DNA of 64,000 nucleotides from NCBI RefSeq assembly GCF_000271305.1, contig NZ_AKGD01000004.1:310001-374000 (forward strand), given 5' to 3'. Origin of the DNA: Hydrocarboniphaga effusa AP103. GTDB taxonomy: Bacteria > Pseudomonadota > Gammaproteobacteria > Nevskiales > Nevskiaceae. Below the pieces are notes generated by a model. It did not search any database. It was given only the letters and a program-made list of their open reading frames with translations, and was not told the DNA's origin. Below, in pieces: positions 7,208 to 15,096 of the stretch. A program made the translations under genes and the position numbers. Numbering within the stretch: the first letter of the stretch is position 1; every line of letters begins with the position of its first letter.

Positions 7208-8512
7208 ATGTCGACCGCAGAAAACTCGGTTAAGGCCCTGATCTCTTACCTGGAGCACGAGCCCACGCCGATGATCGTGCTCGACATCGACTACAACATC
7301 CTCGCCTCCAACACCGCCTACCAGCGGCAGTTCGCCACTCCTCGCCAGCAGATCAGCGGACGCAAATGCTTCCGCGTTTCCCATCAGTACAGCGTGCCCT
7401 GCGACCAGGCGGGCGAGCGCTGTCCGATGAAGCGTGCGGCCGAAACGCGCCTGCCCGAGCGCGTCCTGCACATCCACCACACGCCCAGGGGCCCGGAACA
7501 CGTCGATGTCGAACTGCGGCCGATTCTCGACGAAGCGGGTTCGGTGATCGCCTACGTCGAGCGGCTCACGAGCGTGGCAGGCGCCTCGGCGCAGCCGCGC
7601 GAAGCCGGGCTGGTCGGGCGCGCGCCCTCGTTCAACGCCGCGCTCTCGGCACTCCAGCGCGCCGCGCCTTCGCGGATCCCGGTCTTGCTGCAGGGCGAGT
7701 CCGGCACCGGCAAGGAGCTGTTCGCGCGTGCACTGCACGAAGCCAGTCCGCGCACGCGCGGGCCGCTGGTGGTGGTGGACTGCACCGGACTTTCGGAATC
7801 GCTTTTCGAGAGCGAACTGTTCGGCCACGAACGCGGCGCTTTCACCGGCGCTCTGCAACGCAAGATCGGGCTGGCCGAAGCTGCGCATGGGGGCACGCTG
7901 TTTCTCGACGAGATCGGCGATGTTCCGCTCAACATGCAGGTGAAGCTGCTGCGCCTGATCGAATCGGGAACCTTTCGCCGCGTTGGCGGAATCGAAACCC
8001 TGCGCGCCGATTTCCGCCTGGTAGCGGCCACTCACAAGCCACTCAAGCAGATGGTCGAAGCCGGCAGCTTCCGGCAGGATCTCTACTACCGCATCAACGC
8101 CTTTCCGGTTCACCTGCCGTCGTTGCGAGAGCGCGCAGAAGACATTCCGCTGCTGGCGGAGAGCCTGCTCCGGCGCATGGCCGATATCACTCCGCTGCGC
8201 CTCGACGACGATGCAGCCGAGGCGCTGCGGCGCTACCCGTTTCCGGGCAACGTGCGCGAATTGCGCAACGTCCTGGAACGCGCCCGCCTGTTCGCGGACG
8301 ACGGCGTCATCCGCATCCGCGATCTTCCCGCCGAGGTGGTCGGCGGCGAGCCGGTGGCCTTGCTTTCCGCCGGCACTCGGCGGAGCAAGGAAAAAGCGCG
8401 GCTCACGCATGCACTCGCCGTATTCGAAGGCACCCGTGCGGAGCTCGCGCATCACCTCGGCCTGAGCGAACGCACGCTCTATCGCAGGCTCAAGCGCTAC
8501 GAACTGGAGTAG
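7208..8512 (+). CDS. fisR: Sigma-54-dependent sulfane-sulfur-sensing regulator, FisR-like
   Basis: Bacterial enhancer-binding protein of 434 residues. Residues 1-120 form a PAS-like sensor containing Cys54, Cys65 and Cys72; the 11- and 7-residue spacing matches Cys53/Cys64/Cys71 of Cupriavidus FisR, which are modified by sulfane sulfur. The AAA+ domain has Walker A GESGTGKE (163-170), the sigma-54 contact motif GAFTGA (210-215) and the Walker-B-like LFLDEIGD. A Fis-type helix-turn-helix ends the protein (LAHHLGLSERTLYRRLKRY). It is divergent from the persulfide dioxygenase/SQR operon and lies upstream of the cyd operon in the same direction, and both have sigma-54-like sites. Expected role: switch on sulfide oxidation when polysulfide accumulates. 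Confidence 0.92.
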   Translation: MSTAENSVKALISYLEHEPTPMIVLDIDYNILASNTAYQRQFATPRQQISGRKCFRVSHQYSVPCDQAGERCPMKRAAETRLPERVLHIHHTPRGPEHVDVELRPILDEAGSVIAYVERLTSVAGASAQPREAGLVGRAPSFNAALSALQRAAPSRIPVLLQGESGTGKELFARALHEASPRTRGPLVVVDCTGLSESLFESELFGHERGAFTGALQRKIGLAEAAHGGTLFLDEIGDVPLNMQVKLLRLIESGTFRRVGGIETLRADFRLVAATHKPLKQMVEAGSFRQDLYYRINAFPVHLPSLRERAEDIPLLAESLLRRMADITPLRLDDDAAEALRRYPFPGNVRELRNVLERARLFADDGVIRIRDLPAEVVGGEPVALLSAGTRRSKEKARLTHALAVFEGTRAELAHHLGLSERTLYRRLKRYELE

Positions 8513-8520
8513 CGCGACTC

Positions 8521-8570
8521 GCTGCCATCGCACTGCCACGCCAGGCGTGCGGCAGCGATCGTGGCAGCCA
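8521..8570. promoter_or_regulatory. Inverted TGGCAG/CTGCCA boxes upstream of the cyd operon
   Basis: Nested inverted repeats with CTGCCA at 8522 and CTGCCACGCC at 8533 face GCGGCAGCG and GTGGCAG, centred on ACGCCAGGCGT (8538-8548). The boxes resemble those at 7097-7164. They lie 70-120 bp upstream of the sigma-54-like site at 8642, a normal enhancer position. The region could also act as a transcription end for the regulator gene, but no T-run follows. Confidence 0.5.
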
Positions 8571-8641
8571 ATCTGGCGGCCTGGCGTTTCGATGGTGAGC
8601 TAAGACCTTGATTGCTCGAGGTGCATCGGGCCGGGCGCGGC

Positions 8642-8657
8642 TGGCACGGGCATTGAT
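8642..8657 (+). promoter_or_regulatory. Sigma-54 promoter of the cytochrome bd operon
   Basis: TGGCACGGGCATTGAT matches the consensus TGGCACG-N4-TTGCW at every fixed position except the C of the -12 GC pair (A here). Transcription would start near 8668, about 150 nt before cydP. Confidence 0.6.
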
Positions 8658-8703
8658 TCAATCGGTCGTGCGCGCCGCAAGAGCGTGTTCCAGGGAGATC
8701 GAG

Positions 8704-8811
8704 ATGAGTGTCGCCGCGACCCACCGCGATGGCCGGACCGGATTGATGCGGATCAAGGACGCCGGACAGCAGCGGCGTCACCATCGGCCCCGCAAGATCC
8801 CCACTCCGTGA
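8704..8811 (+). CDS. Possible 35-residue leader ORF of the cyd operon
   Basis: ATG at 8704 follows AGGGAG (8692-8697) at good spacing. It opens a short basic peptide (MSVAATHRDGRTG...) that stops 5 nt before the cydP start. No family is recognised. It may be a translated leader that couples to cydP, or chance; the peptide is arginine-rich like many false ORFs in GC-rich DNA. Confidence 0.25.
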   Translation: MSVAATHRDGRTGLMRIKDAGQQRRHHRPRKIPTP

Positions 8812-8816
8812 CGCGG

Positions 8817-9035
8817 ATGAAACAGCGCGGCGCATCAGTCTCGAATCATCATCGGCAGCTGCGGAAGGAAATCGCATTGATCCTGGCGGTCAAGCTGCTG
8901 GCGATCGTCGTGCTGTGGCAGCTGTTCGTCAGTCACCGGCAAGTCGACGTCGATAGCGCCGCCGCCGGCAGCAGTGTCTTGGGCGAGATCTCGCCCGCAA
9001 CGTCCCTCTCAACTGGATCCCCACATGATCAGTGA
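8817..9035 (+). CDS. cydP: CydP, small single-helix subunit of cytochrome bd oxidase
   Basis: 72 residues with one membrane helix (KEIALILAVKLLAIVVLWQLFV, about residues 17-38) preceded by basic residues. This is the pattern of the CydP family of putative small bd-oxidase subunits encoded just before cydA. The ATG at 8817 is the only sensible start before the helix; no strong Shine-Dalgarno is seen, so it may be coupled to the short leader ORF. Its 3' end overlaps the cydA start by 11 nt. The predicted role is assembly or stability of the oxidase in the inner membrane. Confidence 0.75.
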   Translation: MKQRGASVSNHHRQLRKEIALILAVKLLAIVVLWQLFVSHRQVDVDSAAAGSSVLGEISPATSLSTGSPHDQ

Positions 9036-10590
9036 GCAACTCGTCGATCTCTCGCGCCTGCAGTTCGCCGCCACCGCCATGTACCACTTCCTGTTCGTGC
9101 CGCTGACGCTCGGCATGGTCTGGCTGCTGGTCATCATGGAATCGGTCTACGTGATGACGGGCAAGCTCGTCTACAAGGACATGACGCGCTTCTGGGGCAA
9201 GCTGTTCGGCATCAACTTCGCGCTCGGTGTCACCACCGGCATCACGCTCGAGTTCCAGTTCGGAACCAACTGGGCGTACTACTCGCACTACGTCGGCGAC
9301 ATCTTCGGTGCGCCGCTGGCGATCGAAGGGCTGATGGCCTTCTTCCTGGAGTCGACCTTCATCGGCCTGTTCTTCTTCGGCTGGGATCGACTGTCGAAGC
9401 CGCAGCATCTGCTCGTCACGATCCTGATGGCGATCGGAACGAATCTGTCGGCCCTGTGGATCCTGATCGCCAACGGATGGATGCAGAACCCGGTCGGCGC
9501 CGAGTTCAACTACGAAACCATGCGCATGGAGCTGACCGATTTCTGGTCGGTGATCTTCAATCCGGTGGCTCAGGCCAAGTTCGTCCACACCGTCTCGGCC
9601 GGTTACGTCACCGGCGCGATGTTCGTGCTGTCGATCTCGGCCTGGTATCTGCTCAAGGGTCGCGACGTCGAGTTCGCCAAGCGCAGCTTCCGCATCGCCG
9701 CGGCCTTCGGCCTGGCCTCGGTGTGCTCGGTCATCGTGCTCGGTGACGAGTCCGGCTACACCGTCGGCGAATCCCAGCAAACCAAGATGGCGGCGATCGA
9801 GTCGATGTGGGAAACCGAAAAGGCACCCGCCTCGTTCAGCCTGGTGGCCTGGCCCAACGAAGCCGAGCAGAAGAACGATTGGGCCATCGAGATTCCGTGG
9901 GTCATGGGGCTGATCGGCACGCGCTCGGTGAGCAAGCCGATTCCGGGCATCATCGAGATCAAGGCAAAGAATCGCGAACGCATCGTCTCGGGTATCGAGG
10001 CCGCCAAGGCGCTGGGCAAGCTGCGGGCGAATCGCAGCGATGCCGAAGCCAGAGCGGTGTTCGAGCGCCACAAGGCCGACCTCGGATTCGGCCTGCTGCT
10101 GCGCAAGTACGTCACCGACTTCGGACAGGTGACGCCGCAGATGATCGAGCGCGCCGTCGACGACACGATTCCGCGCGTCACGCCGATGTTCTGGGGCTTT
10201 CGCGCGATGGTCGGCATCGGCTTCCTGATGCTGGCCCTGTTCGCGCTGGCCGCGCTGTCGACGCTGCGCACGCGATCCGAGACACGGCGCTGGCTGCTCA
10301 AGTGGGCGCTGTGGTCGCTGCCGCTTCCGTGGATCGCCTGCGAACTCGGCTGGTTCGTCGCGGAGTACGGGCGACAGCCCTGGACGATCTATGGCGTGCT
10401 GCCAACCCATCTGTCGGTGTCCACGCTCAGCGTCTCCAACCTCTACGGATCGCTGGCCGGATTCGTCGGCTTCTACACGGCGCTGCTGATCGTCGAGCTC
10501 TATCTCATGCAGCGCTTCGCGCGGCTCGGCCCCGGCAGCCTCGGCACCGGCCGCTACGCCAACGAGCCCATCCACGCTGCCGCGCACTGA
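9025..10590 (+). CDS. cydA: Cytochrome bd ubiquinol oxidase subunit I
   Basis: Haem-bearing subunit (521 residues) of the quinol oxidase that reduces oxygen to water without proton pumping. The N-terminal RLQFAATAMYHFLFVPLTLG carries the first haem-ligand histidine (His21). The conserved acidic helix region GAPLAIEGLMAFFLEST follows, and GRQPW (449-453) marks the core near the quinol loop. The ATG at 9025 gives the usual N-terminus; it overlaps the end of cydP. cydB follows after 10 bp. The operon sits directly downstream of the FisR-like regulator with a sigma-54-like promoter at 8642, so induction by sulfide or sulfane sulfur is likely. Bd oxidases are known to be resistant to sulfide inhibition. 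Confidence 0.97.
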   Translation: MISEQLVDLSRLQFAATAMYHFLFVPLTLGMVWLLVIMESVYVMTGKLVYKDMTRFWGKLFGINFALGVTTGITLEFQFGTNWAYYSHYVGDIFGAPLAIEGLMAFFLESTFIGLFFFGWDRLSKPQHLLVTILMAIGTNLSALWILIANGWMQNPVGAEFNYETMRMELTDFWSVIFNPVAQAKFVHTVSAGYVTGAMFVLSISAWYLLKGRDVEFAKRSFRIAAAFGLASVCSVIVLGDESGYTVGESQQTKMAAIESMWETEKAPASFSLVAWPNEAEQKNDWAIEIPWVMGLIGTRSVSKPIPGIIEIKAKNRERIVSGIEAAKALGKLRANRSDAEARAVFERHKADLGFGLLLRKYVTDFGQVTPQMIERAVDDTIPRVTPMFWGFRAMVGIGFLMLALFALAALSTLRTRSETRRWLLKWALWSLPLPWIACELGWFVAEYGRQPWTIYGVLPTHLSVSTLSVSNLYGSLAGFVGFYTALLIVELYLMQRFARLGPGSLGTGRYANEPIHAAAH

Positions 10591-10600
10591 GGATCACGCC

Positions 10601-11737
10601 ATGTTCGACTACGAAACCTTGAAGCTCATCTGGTGGTTGCTGATCGGCGTGCTGCTCATCGGCTTCGCCGTCATGGACGGACACGACATGGGCGTCGGCA
10701 GCCTGCTGCCCTTCGTCGGCCGCAGCGACGTCGAGCGCCGCGTCGTCATCAACACGGTGGGTCCGCACTGGGACGGCAATCAAGTCTGGTTCATCACCGG
10801 CGGCGGCGCGATCTTCGCGGCCTGGCCGCTGGTCTACGCGACCGCATTCTCCGGTTTCTACTGGGCGATGCTCGCGGTGCTCTGGGCCCTGTTCCTGCGT
10901 CCGGTGGGCTTCGACTACCGCAGCAAGATCCACGACCCACGCTGGCGATCGGCCTGGGACTGGGGTCTCTTCGTCGGTGGGACGGTCCCGCCGGTGATCT
11001 TCGGCGTCGCCTTCGGCAACCTGCTGCTGGGAGTTCCGTTCCACTTCGACGAAAACCTGATCTCGACCTACACCGGCTCGTTCTGGCAGCTGTTGAATCC
11101 GTTCTCCGTGCTCTGCGGCGTGGTCAGCAGCTCGATGATCGTCCTGCACGGCGCGATCTATCTCGCGCACCGCACCGAAGACCCGATCGCCAGGCGCGCG
11201 CGCCTGGCGGCGTATGGGGCCGCACTGGTGATGCTGCTCGCGTTCAGCGCGGCGGGTCTGTGGCTGCTGCACATCGACGGCTATGCGATCACTTCGGCCG
11301 TCGACGGTGCCGCGCTCGCCGATCCGTTGACGAAGTCGGTCGAACGCCGGGCCGGCGCCTGGCTTGCGAACTACCGCGCGATGCCGGCTACGGTGATCGC
11401 TCCGGTAGCGGCCTACGTCGGCGCGATCGCCGCTCTTGTGCTGCTGCGCGCCGGTCGCAGCGGGCTGGCCTTCATCCTGTCGAGCGTGATGCTCGCCGGC
11501 GTGATCGGGACCGCAGGCGTCTCGATGTTTCCGTTCGTGATGCCGTCCTCATCCGATCCGGGCCACAGCCTGACCGTCTGGGACAGCACCTCGAGTCCGC
11601 TCACGCTGGGCATCATGCTGGTCGCGGTTCTGATCTTCATGCCGCTGATCATGTTCTACACGGCCTGGGCCTATCGGGTGATGCGCGGAAAGGTCACCAC
11701 CGCCGGCATCGAGCGCAATACGCACAGCGCCTACTGA
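10601..11737 (+). CDS. cydB: Cytochrome bd ubiquinol oxidase subunit II
   Basis: 378-residue polytopic partner of CydA that supports the haem core. The start MFDYETLKLIWWLLIGVLL, the family signature MDGHDMGVGSLLPF and the segment GPHWDGNQVWFITGGGAIFAAWP are all present. The length matches the family. The gene follows cydA by 10 bp and precedes the tiny cydX by 17 bp with GGAG in the gap. Confidence 0.97.
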   Translation: MFDYETLKLIWWLLIGVLLIGFAVMDGHDMGVGSLLPFVGRSDVERRVVINTVGPHWDGNQVWFITGGGAIFAAWPLVYATAFSGFYWAMLAVLWALFLRPVGFDYRSKIHDPRWRSAWDWGLFVGGTVPPVIFGVAFGNLLLGVPFHFDENLISTYTGSFWQLLNPFSVLCGVVSSSMIVLHGAIYLAHRTEDPIARRARLAAYGAALVMLLAFSAAGLWLLHIDGYAITSAVDGAALADPLTKSVERRAGAWLANYRAMPATVIAPVAAYVGAIAALVLLRAGRSGLAFILSSVMLAGVIGTAGVSMFPFVMPSSSDPGHSLTVWDSTSSPLTLGIMLVAVLIFMPLIMFYTAWAYRVMRGKVTTAGIERNTHSAY

Positions 11738-11754
11738 CAGGCAAGGAGACACAC

Positions 11755-11874
11755 ATGTGGTATCTGACTTGGGTTCTGGGCGTCGGCTTCGCGGTGCTGC
11801 TGGCCATTCTCAACGCCATGTGGGGCGAGAACGAACAAAGCCGGCGCGACGCCGAACAGGAGCCGCCCGCGTGA
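11755..11874 (+). CDS. cydX: CydX, small subunit of cytochrome bd oxidase
   Basis: 39 residues beginning MWYLTWVLGVGFAVLLAILN, a single helix with the CydX/YbgT signature (MWYFxWxLG, then NAMW). AAGGAG lies 8 nt before the ATG. CydX stabilises the di-haem site of the oxidase. Its stop overlaps the GTG start of the next gene by 4 nt. Confidence 0.93.
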   Translation: MWYLTWVLGVGFAVLLAILNAMWGENEQSRRDAEQEPPA

Positions 11875-12152
11875 GCCCGCCACCGGCGCAGCCAGGCATG
11901 GCCTGGGCTTCGCTCGCGCTCGGCCTGCTGCTGATGTTCGGCATCACCGCCTACCCTCGCGCGCTGGTCGATGCGGCCGGCAAGCCCGACCACCTCGCGG
12001 CGACGCTTGCGGCCTGGGCGATGGCGGCCGGCCTCGTTCGCGGCGTCGGCTTCGTCCCGCGCAACGGATTGCTGCGCATCGCGCTGTCAGGCTGGGCCAG
12101 CGCGCTCGCCTGTTGCGTCGCGCTGCTGCGCCTGTATCTCGTACGCGGCTGA
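11871..12152 (+). CDS. YbgE-family protein of the cyd operon
   Basis: 93 residues if started at the GTG overlapping the cydX stop (GTGA). There are three hydrophobic segments and a family-like GVGFVPRNGLLRIALSG motif, as in YbgE-type proteins that follow cydX in many proteobacteria. The function is not established; an accessory role at the bd oxidase in the inner membrane is likely. It ends the operon, 25 bp before the convergent acyl-CoA dehydrogenase gene. Confidence 0.7.
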   Translation: MSPPPAQPGMAWASLALGLLLMFGITAYPRALVDAAGKPDHLAATLAAWAMAAGLVRGVGFVPRNGLLRIALSGWASALACCVALLRLYLVRG

Positions 12153-12177
12153 AGCGCCCGCCCGAACACCGGCCGCC

Positions 12178-13329
12178 TCAGCCCAGCAAGGCCCGGCCGA
12201 TCACTTCCTTCATGATTTCATTGGTGCCGCCGTAGATGCGCTGCACGCGCGCATCCGCGAGCATCCGCGTGACCAGGTACTCGTTCATGTAGCCGTAGCC
12301 TCCATGCAGCTGCACGCAGTCGTCGATGACCTGCTGCTGCATGTCCGTCACCCAATACTTCGCCATCGAAGCGGTGGCCGTATCGAGCTTGCCGTCGACC
12401 ACGTCCTGCACGCAGCGGTCGACGAAGGTCCGCGCCACGCGTGTCACCGTGGTGGCTTCGGCGAGCTTGAACTTGGTGTGCTGGAACTCGGCGATGGCCT
12501 TGCCGAAGGCCTTGCGCTCGCGCACATAGGCGAGCGTGGCCGCGACCGCGCCTTCCATCGCCGCCACGCCGCAGAGCGCCACGATCGCGCGCTCGTACGG
12601 CAAATCGCTCATGAGCTGGGCGAATCCCCTGCCCTCGGTTCCGCCGAGCAGATTCGCCGCCGGAATGCGCACGTCCTCGAAGAACAGCTCGGCCGTGTCC
12701 TGCGCCTTCATGCCCATCTTGTCGAGCACGCGGCCGACGCGAAAGCCTTTGAGCCCTTGGGTCTCGACGATCAGGATCGACAGGCCGCGCGAGCCGCTGT
12801 CGGTGCGCACGACCAGCGCGAGCAGGCCGGCGAGATAGCCGTTGGTGATGAAGATCTTCGAGCCGTTGACGATGTAGTCGTCGCCGTCACGCACAGCGCG
12901 CGTGCGGATGCCCTGCAGGTCGGAGCCGGCGCCCGGCTCGGTCATCGCGATTGCGCCGATCGATTCTCCGCTCGCGAGCTTGGGTATGAACTCGCGCTTC
13001 TGCGCCTCGGTGCCGTGATTGAGGATGTAATGCGCGCAGATGCTGTGCACCGCGCTGCCGAAGCCGCTGATGCCGCGGCGCGAGAGCTCTTCGTAGATCA
13101 CCGCCTCGTGGCGAAAATCACCGCCCGCTCCGCCGTATTCGCCCGGAATGTCGGTGCACAGCAGGCCCATCGCGCCGGCCTTGCGCCAGATCTCGGTGCC
13201 GACATGGTTCTGCTTGCGCCAGGCCTCGTCGTGCGGAACCATTTCGGTCTCGACGAATCGCGCGACGTTGTCGCGAAACAGGGCGAGGTCTTCGTCCATC
13301 CAGGGTGAGACGTGGTCGAGCAGACTCAT
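12178..13329 (-). CDS. Acyl-CoA dehydrogenase
   Basis: FAD enzyme of 383 residues that introduces an alpha-beta double bond into an acyl-CoA and passes electrons to ETF. The helical N-domain opens with FRDNVARFVETEMVPHDEAWRK. The flavin/substrate motif is AIAMTEPGAGSDLQGI, and the C-terminal VQLHGGYGYMNEYLVTRMLAD is typical of short/medium-chain enzymes. The catalytic glutamate position is not identified with certainty. It lies 12 bp downstream of a SnoaL-like gene on the same strand, so the two are probably one operon, divergent from the DUF1214/sulfotransferase/SDR genes. The substrate is unknown; the setting suggests steroid or side-chain intermediates. Confidence 0.93.
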   Translation of the reverse strand: MSLLDHVSPWMDEDLALFRDNVARFVETEMVPHDEAWRKQNHVGTEIWRKAGAMGLLCTDIPGEYGGAGGDFRHEAVIYEELSRRGISGFGSAVHSICAHYILNHGTEAQKREFIPKLASGESIGAIAMTEPGAGSDLQGIRTRAVRDGDDYIVNGSKIFITNGYLAGLLALVVRTDSGSRGLSILIVETQGLKGFRVGRVLDKMGMKAQDTAELFFEDVRIPAANLLGGTEGRGFAQLMSDLPYERAIVALCGVAAMEGAVAATLAYVRERKAFGKAIAEFQHTKFKLAEATTVTRVARTFVDRCVQDVVDGKLDTATASMAKYWVTDMQQQVIDDCVQLHGGYGYMNEYLVTRMLADARVQRIYGGTNEIMKEVIGRALLG

Positions 13330-13341
13330 CGGTGAAAGCCT

Positions 13342-13854
13342 TCAGTGCGGCGCCGGAGCGCTGCGCCCGGCGAACAGGGTCTTGAGTGCATCGGCGCCTT
13401 GTGCGAGCGCGAGCGTGGAGCTCACCACGAAGCGCGTTTCGGACATCTTCCAGCGGCCATCGAGCTTGGCGTAGCGATCTTCGTAATAGCCGCCGAGCTG
13501 CGTGATGCCGCCACTGCTCGTATCGATCAGGAAGTAATGCAGGCTCCAGAGCCCGCTCGCCGCGGCTTCCGACTCGATCGTGATCTGGTGGTTGGCGCCG
13601 TGGTGCATCTCGACCATGTGCGGCTGGCAGCCGATGTCGCGGAACAGCTGCACGACCGCATCGGCATTGTCGAAGCTGCCGAGCGCTCCGTAGTCGATCA
13701 GCATGCGGCCGTCGACGAAGCAATCGCGCATGCCGTCGGCGTCCTTGCGGTCGCAGCAGAAGAAGTAGCGCGCCTTGAGATGGCGAATGGCCTCGATGTC
13801 CTCGAGCCTGCGCAGGCGTGCCTCCAGGTCGTTCCCAATCCCATTGTTCTGCAT
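13342..13854 (-). CDS. SnoaL-like / NTF2-fold protein
   Basis: 170-residue protein of the SnoaL_4 group (cone-shaped alpha+beta barrel). The opening LRRLEDIEAIRHLKARYFFCCDRKD and the later GYYEDRYAKLDGRWKMSETR are typical. Family members include dehydratases, ketosteroid-isomerase-like enzymes and scytalone-dehydratase-like proteins; many have no proven activity. It is the first gene of the operon with the downstream acyl-CoA dehydrogenase. A role as isomerase or hydratase in steroid catabolism is possible but not shown by the sequence. Confidence 0.82.
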   Translation of the reverse strand: MQNNGIGNDLEARLRRLEDIEAIRHLKARYFFCCDRKDADGMRDCFVDGRMLIDYGALGSFDNADAVVQLFRDIGCQPHMVEMHHGANHQITIESEAAASGLWSLHYFLIDTSSGGITQLGGYYEDRYAKLDGRWKMSETRFVVSSTLALAQGADALKTLFAGRSAPAPH

Positions 13855-13989
13855 TCGCCGCTCCGGTCATGCGATAGCGCATGGTGAAGCCGCGACACCG
13901 GCGCCGACTCCCCCATTCGAACGATGACGCGGTGCCGCGACGCTCCTAAGTTCGAGCATCGGGCCATCAGTGTCGGGAGCCAGAGCAGC

Positions 13990-15096
13990 ATGTCGGTCGA
14001 GAACGATGTGATATCGGGTCGCACTTGGGAGGCCTTCTGCGATGCGCTCAAGCAGGCCGGGCAACAGGTGCTGCGCCCCGAAGCACCCACCGACGCGCTC
14101 ACGCGCGCCGAAGGCTGGCGCTACCTGACGCGGCTGCTGCGCATCGGGCTCGAAATGCACCTCGAATTCGCCGATCCCGAGGCTCCGGGCTTCTTCGCTC
14201 CGTCCCACGAGACCGGCAAGATCGGCGCCGACAACCCGGACAATCTCTACCTGATGGGGCGCCTCGACGGACGCTACGACTATCGCATCAGCGGCAGCCG
14301 CGGCGGCGTCGCCTACCTGAGCTTCGGCACGCAGAAAGGCGGCTACGAAACCGACGGCCGCATGGTGCAGACCGGCTTCCTCGATGGAGCCAAGCTCGAA
14401 CTCGACGAGCAAGGCCGCTTCGAGCTGGTGCTGAGCTGCCAGCCGCAGATCGGCAACTGGCTGCCGATGGAGCCGACCACCAACGCGGTGATCGTGCGCC
14501 AGACCTTCATCGACCGGCGCGCCGAAACTGCGGCACAGCTGCGCATCGAACGCATCGGTCGCGATCGGCCGCCGGCTCCGCTGACGCCCGAGCGTCTCGC
14601 GGCCGGACTCGAGCGCGCGGCGAAATTCGTCGGCGGAACCGCCAGCATCTTCGCCGACTGGGCGCAGAGCTATCTTGCGCACGCCAACCAGCTGCCACCG
14701 GCCGACCAGGCGCTGTGCCAGCGGGCGGGCGGCGACCCGAACATTTTCTACTATCACTCGTACTGGCAGCTCGCAGACGACGAAGCGCTGATCTTTCATC
14801 TGCCGCGCATTCCGGATTGCCGCTTCTGGAACCTGCAGATCGACAACTGGTGGATGGAGTCGCTCGACTATCGTTATCACCGCATCTGCCACAACCAGCA
14901 TTCGGCCAGGCGCAACGCCGACGGCAGCGTCGATCTGGTACTGGCGCATCGTGATCCGGGCCACGCCAACTGGCTCGAAACCGCCGGCCACGATCGAGGC
15001 ACGATGTGCCTGCGCTGGGTCGGCGCGAAGGAGCACGTGCATCCGCAGACGCGCGTCGTGAAGTTCGCGAACTTGCAGCAGGAGCTGGCCCGATGA
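13990..15096 (+). CDS. DUF1214 domain protein
   Basis: 368 residues starting at the ATG at 13990, preceded by GGGAG; an earlier in-frame ATG at 13924 lies in probable non-coding DNA. The C-terminal 120 residues match the DUF1214 pattern (NIFYYHSYWQLADDEALIF..., RFWNLQIDNWWMESLDYR, then GTMCLRWVGAKE). The N-terminal half is less familiar. DUF1214 proteins have no firm biochemical role, and no signal peptide is seen. The stop codon overlaps the start of the sulfotransferase-like gene (ATGA), so the two are translationally coupled, followed by an SDR. It recurs near steroid and terpenoid catabolic genes in such bacteria (from memory). Confidence 0.8.
   Translation: MSVENDVISGRTWEAFCDALKQAGQQVLRPEAPTDALTRAEGWRYLTRLLRIGLEMHLEFADPEAPGFFAPSHETGKIGADNPDNLYLMGRLDGRYDYRISGSRGGVAYLSFGTQKGGYETDGRMVQTGFLDGAKLELDEQGRFELVLSCQPQIGNWLPMEPTTNAVIVRQTFIDRRAETAAQLRIERIGRDRPPAPLTPERLAAGLERAAKFVGGTASIFADWAQSYLAHANQLPPADQALCQRAGGDPNIFYYHSYWQLADDEALIFHLPRIPDCRFWNLQIDNWWMESLDYRYHRICHNQHSARRNADGSVDLVLAHRDPGHANWLETAGHDRGTMCLRWVGAKEHVHPQTRVVKFANLQQELAR

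Noticed and set aside
8929..10587. Minus-strand 552-codon frame across cydA
   Set aside because: Shadow of cydA; composition rich in Arg, His and Gln.
12154..12177. Terminator in the 25-bp gap between the cyd operon and the convergent acyl-CoA dehydrogenase
   Set aside because: No stem of useful length or T-run could be found by eye.
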